DNA of 64,000 nt from Acidobacteriota bacterium (GTDB lineage Bacteria; Acidobacteriota; Vicinamibacteria; Vicinamibacterales; JAHECP01), in assembly GCA_024641665.1 (NCBI GenBank), contig JAHECP010000011.1:1-64000 (forward strand), read 5' to 3'. Position numbers and translations under genes: made by a program. Shown one piece after another: positions 58,839 through 64,000 of this stretch. Numbering within the stretch: position 1 is the stretch's first letter; each line of letters starts with the position of its first letter. The notes under the pieces are model-generated. The model made no database searches, had not been told where the DNA came from, and was given only the letters and a program-made list of their open reading frames with translations.

Positions 58839-59569
58839 CATCGGGGGACATCGCCGACAGCCCCCGCTCGAACGCCGACCTCGCGCCCGTGCCCGCCGAG
58901 GCGCGCACGTGGGGCGCGTACGACATCGCCGCGCTCTGGGCCGGCATGTCCGTCTGCATCCCGACCTACATGCTGGCGGCGGGCCTCGTGGCCTCGGCCA
59001 GCGTGCTGGTGTTCGGCGAGGCGATCTGGGATCCGGTGGCGCTCACGGCGCGGTTCGACAACCCGATCGTCATCCTGCTGGCGGTGTTCGCGCTCGCGGT
59101 GGCGACGCTCACGACGAACATCGCGGCAAACGTGGTGCCGCCGGCCAACGCGTTCGCCAACCTGTGGCCCCGGCGCATCTCGTTCGTCGCGGGCGGCCTC
59201 ATCACGGGTGTGATTGGCATCGCGATCATGCCGTGGAAGCTGCTCTCGGACTTCCAGGCGTACATCTTCGGCTGGCTCGTCGGGTACTCCGGTCTGCTCG
59301 GTCCCGTCGCGGGCATCCTCATTGCCGACTACTGGGTGCTGCGCCGCACGCGGCTGAACCTGCGCGACCTCTACGTGGACGGCGGCGAGTATCCATCGAT
59401 CAACTGGGCCGGCATGATCGCGCTCGCCGCCGGCATCGCCGCCGCGCTCATCGGCGTCGTCGTGCCGCCGCTGCATCGTCTCTATGACTACGCGTGGTTC
59501 GTCGGCTTCGGCACGTCGGCGGTGCTGTATCTGATCCTCGCGCGCAGCCGAGCCGTCCAGCTTCCGTGA
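58835..59569 (+). pseudogene. NCS1-type nucleobase transporter with a large in-frame deletion
   Basis: The first 45 residues match the NCS1 N-terminus (NADLAPVPAEARTWGAYDIA, ALWAGMSVCIPTYMLAAGL). The sequence then passes at about 58990-59000 directly into a late part of the family (SVLVFGEAIWDPVALTARFD, LTTNIAANVVPPANAFANLW), skipping roughly 240 residues and about six helices. The last third is well preserved (YSGLLGPVAGILIADYWVLR). Translation starts at a GTG overlapping the dihydropyrimidinase stop. An intact version would import uracil, thymine or allantoin; this 244-aa product probably cannot. An assembly gap is possible. Confidence 0.8.
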
Positions 59570-59580
59570 AGGAGGTCTGC

Positions 59581-60084
59581 ATGACGTCCATCCAGCTCTC
59601 TCTCGTGCTGGCGCGTCGCATCGCATCCCTCGGGGTGGTGTTGCTCTTCGGCGTGATGGTCGCGGCGCCCGTCATGGCGCAACGGGATCCCCTGGTCGGC
59701 ACCTGGACCCTCAATCCCGCGAAGTCGACGTACAGCCCGGGCCCCGCGCCGCGCAGCGAGGTCGTGACGTACGAAGCGGCGGAGGACGGCGTGAAGTACA
59801 CCGTCAAGCAGACCGGCGCCGACGGGAAGTCCGCGGTGCTCGAGGGCCGTCTCATCTACGACGGCAAGGACTACCCGGCGACGGGCACATCCGACTACGA
59901 CGCGGTCTCGACCAGGCGCATCGACGCCAACACCAGCGAGACGGCGCGCACCAAGGGCGGGAAAGTCGTGCAGACCGTGCGCCGCGTGCTCTCGACGGAC
60001 GGCCGGACGCTCACGCTGACGACCAAAGGCGTGATGGCCACCGGAGCGTCGATCCACAACGTCGCGGTCTACGACCGCTCATAG
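59581..60084 (+). CDS. Small secreted beta-rich protein of unknown function
   Basis: A 167-aa protein with a signal peptide (residues about 1-34, ending PVMAQ). The mature chain consists of regular beta strands (LVGTWTLNPAKSTYSPGP; GRLIYDGKDYPATGTSDYDA; TRRIDANTSETARTKGGKVV), suggesting a lipocalin-like barrel. Similar small secreted proteins are common in Acidobacteria, with no known role. AGGAGGT stands before the ATG at 59581. It lies 11 bp after the transporter stop, so it may be co-transcribed with the pyrimidine genes. Confidence 0.75.
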   Translation: MTSIQLSLVLARRIASLGVVLLFGVMVAAPVMAQRDPLVGTWTLNPAKSTYSPGPAPRSEVVTYEAAEDGVKYTVKQTGADGKSAVLEGRLIYDGKDYPATGTSDYDAVSTRRIDANTSETARTKGGKVVQTVRRVLSTDGRTLTLTTKGVMATGASIHNVAVYDRS

Positions 60085-60193
60085 GGCCCCTGGGGAACCG
60101 CGCTTCGCCCCCGCCGTCAAGGGCCGAAACCGAGCGCGCGAGGCGGCGCTCCGCGCCGCGACGGCGTCTCGGGCCAGCCGGCGAATGGTGACG

Positions 60194-60222
60194 CGGCGGG
60201 GCCTCCAGGAGAGGCCCCGCCG
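60194..60222. terminator. GC hairpin, copy 2
   Basis: Twelve-base-pair stem CGGCGGGGCCTC/GAGGCCCCGCCG with loop CAGGA, between two convergent genes. It repeats the stem of 55155-55179. It may serve as a bidirectional terminator. Confidence 0.6.
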
Positions 60223-60232
60223 GTCCGCGCGC

Positions 60233-60544
60233 TCAGATCGGCGAGGGGCAGGGCGGGTTCGGGCAGTTGCGCCCGCCCCGCGCCGTCATGAACCGGTTGC
60301 ACAGTTCGTTACGCTGGTCCTGGGGAAGCTGTTGGATCCCGTCCAGCACGTATCGCTCGTAGGGGCTCAGTGCGTCGTCCAGAGCGGCTTCGGTGGTGGC
60401 GATGGGGTTCTGCATGAACCTCTCGCAGAAGTCTGCATCGACGACGGCGTTCCCGAAGACCGCCAGGAGCCTGATCCGCTCGGACCTGGTCGAAGGTGGA
60501 GGGGGTGGTGGGGGATCCGTTCGTGGGCGTGGCTGCGTGGCCAT
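60233..60544 (-). CDS. Small protein resembling a RiPP precursor (leader plus Cys/Pro-rich end)
   Basis: A 103-aa protein from the ATG at 60544, with GAGGAGG upstream. After a proline run the middle reads ERIRLLAVFGNAVVDADFC, ERFMQNPIATTEAALDDAL and SPYERYVLDGIQQL. The D-x2-F-x3-F-x2-NP pattern followed by LS-x-x-E resembles the helical leaders of Franean1_4349/NHLP-like RiPP precursors. It ends in a double glycine and a short Cys/Pro-rich tail (GGRNCPNPPCPSPI) that could be a core peptide. No modification enzyme is adjacent, so this is a hypothesis; it may simply be a small helical protein. Confidence 0.55.
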   Translation of the reverse strand: MATQPRPRTDPPPPPPPSTRSERIRLLAVFGNAVVDADFCERFMQNPIATTEAALDDALSPYERYVLDGIQQLPQDQRNELCNRFMTARGGRNCPNPPCPSPI

Positions 60545-60588
60545 GAGGGTGCCTCCTCTCGCTGATGGACGAGTGCGCGTGACGGGAC

Positions 60589-63378
60589 TCACGGGATCGA
60601 AGGCGCGGCGGCGCATCCCAAGGACGTCATTCGTCCGCGCGCCTCATCGAGCCTCGTGGTGAGCGAGCCGTCGTTCCAGATGGTCACTGCCGCGGCATAG
60701 TGTGCGCAGGCATCGGCGGACCGGCCCGCCAGGTCGAGCTGTCGCGCGAGCGCGAGCTCGGCAAGTCCCCAATCGAGCGGAAAGCCGTCGCGCAGGATCT
60801 CGCCGCGCGCGGCGAGCACGCGCTCCCAGGCGCGAATCGCGCCGTCGGTGTCGTGAAGCCGCTCGCGGGCCAGCGCGAGCCCCCGCCACGCGTGGTAGGA
60901 CGCCGTGGCGGCGCCGGCGCGCAGGAAGTCGTCGACGGCGTCCGCGGCGCGTCCCTCGGCGAGCGCGATCTGCCCGGCCACCTCGAAGTACGCGAGGTCG
61001 CTGTACGAGGGGGCCTGGTCGTTCCGGTGAGCGGCAAGCAGCCCCAGGGTCGTCCGGGCGCCGGCCAGATCGCCCGCCTCCGCCAGCAGCACGCCAATCC
61101 ACCGCAGGACCTCGGCCCTCAGGTCCGACCGGTCGGCGGCCAGCACCGCCTCGACCTCGCGCCGCGCCGATGTCGTGCGTCCCAGGAGGGCCTGGGTGCG
61201 CGCGATGAGCGACCGCCCGAGCTGCTCGAGCCCGGTGTTGCCTTCGGACTCCTGGATGCGGACGAACTCGGCGAGCGCCGCGAGCGCGCGCTCCGTCTGG
61301 CCCTGGTAGAGCGCCAGCCGCGCGAGGTGCAGGCGGCCGAGCGCCTGGTAGAAGCCGGTGCCGGCGGCGAGCGAGGCGAACGCGTCGCGCGCCGCATCCA
61401 GATCGCCGCGGCCCCACTCGGCCAGCCCGCGGCCCCACACGAGGAGCGGCGACTCGACGCCGCGGGCCACCGCCGCGCGGTAGGCGTCCAGCGCCTCGTC
61501 CGGCCGGTTGTCGAGCGCCAGCAGGAGAATCAGGTTGCCCTGGACCCGAGCCGGATACGGATCGCGCGCGAGCGATTCGCGCGTTTCAGCGACGGCCTGC
61601 GTCAGATCGCCGAGCGCGAAGTACGCCCGGCCGAGCTCGTATCGGTACTCGGGATCCTCCGGGTAGAGGCGCACGAGCGCGGCGAAGCTGTCGCGCATGC
61701 GGACCCACTGCTCGTGCCCCGAGTAGTAGCTGGCTTCGACGAACAGGCGCTCGCGCTCGGTGACCCGGCCGCGCAGCGCGTAGGCCCGGTCGAGGTGCTC
61801 GAGCGAGCGCGCGCGGCTGCCGCCGAGCGAGGCGTAGTAGTCGCCGAGCTCGAGGTGCGCCATGACGAAGTCCGGGTCGAGCGAGAGCGCCGCGAGGAGC
61901 GCCGGCTCCACCGACTCGAACTCGCCGCGCGCCCGGGCGTCCACGGCGATCGAGTACTGCCGCAGCGCGTCGAACGACGGCGTGGCCACCTGCGCGAGCG
62001 GCGCGGCCTGCCGCACCGCCGCCATCGAGTCGCCGAGCCGGCTGCGCACGCGCTGGCCGAGCTTGTCCACGCGGCTGAAGAGCTCGTCGGGCTGGTCGTA
62101 CTCCTCCGACTGCGCGAAGAGCAGCTGCCCCGTGCCCGCGTCGATCGCCTTGACGACGAGCTGGCGCGTGTGACCGCTCTCGAAGACGGCGCCGCCGAGG
62201 AGCACCGGAAACCCCTCGCGGCGGCAGATCTCCAGCCCGATCGCCTCGCTCAGGTCTGCGTTGGCCGGCTTCGCCATCCGTCTGAGCGCGTCCACCGTTC
62301 GATCCCGGGCGACGACGTTCACGTAGTGCGACTGCTCGACCGCGAGCTCGAGCGCGTTGCGGACGGTGGCGGCGAGCTGCGGGTCGCCGGTGTGGTTCTC
62401 GAGGTCCGCGACGAGCACCCACCCGCGTTCGGGGAACGCCCTGGGCTGCGGCCACAGGTTCGAGATCCAGAAGAGGCAGCCGATCATCACCGCGGGCGAC
62501 GTCCACTCGACGAGGCGCCGTGCCGGCCGGCGGGGCCTGGGTGCCGGCGCGGGACACGGTTCGAGCCGGTGCAGATCGACGAGCAGCTCGCGCGCCGACT
62601 GGTAGCGCCGCGCGGGATCCTTGTCGATCGCCTTCAGCAGCAGCGTCTCCATCGCCGGCGGGATCGTCGGGTCGGCCTGCCGCGGCGACACGGGCTCGCG
62701 GCTGAGCACCGCGTGCAGCAGCGACGGGCCGCTCGTGCCCGCGAAGAGGCGCTGCCCGAGCACCATTTCGTAGAGCGTGGCGCCCGCCGCGTACACGTCC
62801 GCTCGCTCGTCCGCCTCCTCCCCGGCGATCTGCTCGGGTGCGGCGTAGGGCAGCGTGCCCGCGCCGCGCAGGTCCGTGCCGGGATCGGTGCGCGTCTCCT
62901 CGCCGCGCGCGAGCAGACGCGCCAGGCCGAAGTCCAGGATCTTCAGCCGGCCGTCCGGCGTGACGCGCACGTTGCCCGGCTTGAGGTCGCGGTGCAGCAC
63001 CCCCGCCGCGTGCGCGGCCGCCAGCCCTTCGACGAGCTGCACCGCCAGGGCCTGGCACTCGGTGCCCCTGATCGGGCCGCGCTCGAGGCGCTCGCGCAGC
63101 GTCTCGCCCGGGATGAACTCCATCACGAGGACGTCGGTGCCGTCGATCTCCTCGAAGTCGTGGATGGTGGCGATGTTGGGGTGGTTCAGCCGTGAAACGG
63201 CCTCGGCCTCGTGGCGAAAGCGCCGCCGCGCCGCCTCGTCGTGCGCCGCGCCCTCCGGGAGGACCTTGACCGCGACCTCGCGCCCGAGCCTGAGATCCTG
63301 AGCGCGGTAGACGACACCCATCCCCCCGGCGCCGATGCGTTCGAGCAGGCGATACCGGCCGATGGCCTGACCGATCAT
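60589..63378 (-). CDS. Membrane Ser/Thr protein kinase with TPR sensor region
   Basis: A 929-aa PknB-type kinase. The N-terminal catalytic domain is complete: glycine loop IGAGGMGVVYRAQD, Lys in VAVKVLPEG, HRDLKPGN (about residue 127), DFGLARL and YAAPEQIAGEEADERADVYA. A single transmembrane segment lies near residue 295 (SPAVMIGCLFWISNLW). The outer part begins with a TolB/FlgO-like domain (WVLVADLENHTGDPQLAATV), followed by many TPR-like helices (YELGRAYFALGDLTQAVAET) to the end. It may sense a periplasmic signal and phosphorylate cytoplasmic targets, which are unknown. A possible minus-strand -10 (TATCCT) is at 63441-63446. Confidence 0.92.
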   Translation of the reverse strand: MIGQAIGRYRLLERIGAGGMGVVYRAQDLRLGREVAVKVLPEGAAHDEAARRRFRHEAEAVSRLNHPNIATIHDFEEIDGTDVLVMEFIPGETLRERLERGPIRGTECQALAVQLVEGLAAAHAAGVLHRDLKPGNVRVTPDGRLKILDFGLARLLARGEETRTDPGTDLRGAGTLPYAAPEQIAGEEADERADVYAAGATLYEMVLGQRLFAGTSGPSLLHAVLSREPVSPRQADPTIPPAMETLLLKAIDKDPARRYQSARELLVDLHRLEPCPAPAPRPRRPARRLVEWTSPAVMIGCLFWISNLWPQPRAFPERGWVLVADLENHTGDPQLAATVRNALELAVEQSHYVNVVARDRTVDALRRMAKPANADLSEAIGLEICRREGFPVLLGGAVFESGHTRQLVVKAIDAGTGQLLFAQSEEYDQPDELFSRVDKLGQRVRSRLGDSMAAVRQAAPLAQVATPSFDALRQYSIAVDARARGEFESVEPALLAALSLDPDFVMAHLELGDYYASLGGSRARSLEHLDRAYALRGRVTERERLFVEASYYSGHEQWVRMRDSFAALVRLYPEDPEYRYELGRAYFALGDLTQAVAETRESLARDPYPARVQGNLILLLALDNRPDEALDAYRAAVARGVESPLLVWGRGLAEWGRGDLDAARDAFASLAAGTGFYQALGRLHLARLALYQGQTERALAALAEFVRIQESEGNTGLEQLGRSLIARTQALLGRTTSARREVEAVLAADRSDLRAEVLRWIGVLLAEAGDLAGARTTLGLLAAHRNDQAPSYSDLAYFEVAGQIALAEGRAADAVDDFLRAGAATASYHAWRGLALARERLHDTDGAIRAWERVLAARGEILRDGFPLDWGLAELALARQLDLAGRSADACAHYAAAVTIWNDGSLTTRLDEARGRMTSLGCAAAPSIP

Positions 63379-63488
63379 GGGCGGTCTCCCCGGGGAAGGT
63401 GCTGTCCGCTTGGCGACGAGGTCGGCCGGAATGCGGTTCAAGGATAGCACCGGGCGGACTGGGCCGATCAAGCGTGTCGCGCCCGCCC

Positions 63489-63494
63489 TATAAT
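63489..63494 (+). promoter_or_regulatory. -10 element of the amidohydrolase gene
   Basis: A perfect TATAAT, followed by GG, 53 bp before the ATG at 63547. The -35 is weak. It lies in the divergent region shared with the kinase gene. Confidence 0.5.
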
Positions 63495-63546
63495 GGCGAC
63501 CCGGCGCGTGCATTGGGGCTGGCATCGGACCGATGAGGGCACGACC

Positions 63547-64000
63547 ATGACTCCACTGGCCCATCAGAAGACGGTGAACGCGGCGCGAGACCGCCGGTGG
63601 CCGCGCCGCGCGGCCCCACCCGCGCTTGCCCTCGTGGCGGCCCTCCTCGTCGGCGGCGCCGCGCCGGCGGCGGCGCAGCGTGCCGACCGCATCTTCATCA
63701 ACGGAAAGATCTGGACGGCCGACGCCGCGCACCCGACGGCGGAGGCCCTGGCGGTCGGCGGCGACCGGATCCTCGCGGTGGGATCGACGGAAGCGATCCG
63801 CGCCCTGGCCGGACCGGACACGGCCGTCGTGGATCTGAAGGGCCGCCTGGTGGTGCCCGGCTTCCAGGACTCGCACCTGCATTTCCCCGGACCGTCGGTC
63901 AACTCGGTCCGCCTGGACGGGCTGGAGACGCTCGAGGCGTTCCAGCACGCGCTGGCCGCCTTCGCGAAGGCGCACCCGGACCTGCCGTGGATCACCGGCG
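63547..64000 (+). CDS. Secreted amidohydrolase (YtcJ-like), N-terminal part
   Basis: The gene runs off the window; 151 residues are visible. A signal peptide with an Arg-rich N-region and a hydrophobic core (LALVAALLVGGAAPAAAQ) is followed by the amidohydrolase start ADRIFINGKIWTADAAHPTA, ALAVGGDRILAVGS and the metal-binding HxH in VPGFQDSHLHFPG. The GFQDSHLH form is typical of YtcJ-like proteins, which are metal-dependent deacylases or amidases of broad substrate. The ATG at 63547 has no strong ribosome-binding sequence. Confidence 0.88.
   Translation, partial: MTPLAHQKTVNAARDRRWPRRAAPPALALVAALLVGGAAPAAAQRADRIFINGKIWTADAAHPTAEALAVGGDRILAVGSTEAIRALAGPDTAVVDLKGRLVVPGFQDSHLHFPGPSVNSVRLDGLETLEAFQHALAAFAKAHPDLPWITG

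Overview
The window is a high-GC bacterial chromosome segment, most likely from an Acidobacteriota of the Vicinamibacteria type (inference). The evidence is seven loci for very large duplicated MacB/FtsX-type permeases (the ADOP family, typical of Acidobacteria), an acidobacterial VWFA-domain protein, a TIGR02999-like ECF sigma factor beside a Ser/Thr kinase remnant, a CBM9/DUF5916 outer-membrane protein and many short palindromic repeats. No rRNA, tRNA, phage, transposase or CRISPR array was recognised by eye.

Layout. 0-9.5 kb: an EmrAB-type drug exporter (adaptor cut by the window edge), a secreted DUF5916 protein, a hybrid histidine kinase and a class I/II aminotransferase. 9.5-15.5 kb: a rearranged ADOP pseudogene, a VWFA protein, a gene-poor stretch with a hydrolase fragment, and a translationally coupled alpha/beta hydrolase and APC permease. 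15.8-24.2 kb: exonuclease III, three hydrolytic enzymes (M28 peptidase, peptidase T, Tat-exported amidase) and an intact ADOP. 24.2-33.4 kb: an OmpR-type two-component system divergent from a beta-propeller protein and a TolC/HlyD/RND tripartite efflux operon; the shared intergenic region carries an operator-like array. 33.5-35.4 kb: an operon of a CDP-alcohol phosphotransferase, GtrA and a secreted protein. 35.6-40.6 kb: two tandem ADOP paralogues. 40.7-43.3 kb: a chimera of radical-SAM and ADOP fragments. 43.4-49.4 kb: an intact ADOP, two small secreted proteins, a deleted sigma factor, a fragmented kinase and a hicBA toxin-antitoxin pair. 49.4-54 kb: another ADOP and an ABC exporter. 54-60 kb: a DUF2891 protein and a reductive pyrimidine-degradation cluster (PreA-like dehydrogenase, dihydropyrimidinase, beta-ureidopropionase, deleted NCS1 transporter). 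60-64 kb: a small RiPP-precursor-like protein, a membrane Ser/Thr kinase with TPRs and the start of an amidohydrolase.

The most striking signal is structural. Several otherwise well-conserved genes have lost internal blocks while the rest still reads cleanly. One ADOP carries a roughly 70-bp conserved block in inverted orientation between two deletions. Another ADOP has lost both ends and two internal blocks, and is joined to a promoter/operator-like fragment and then to a radical-SAM fragment. The sigma factor and the NCS1 transporter have large in-frame deletions, and the kinase has lost its catalytic domain. These may be true reductive rearrangements or assembly errors around repeated families. 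Read mapping would separate the two.
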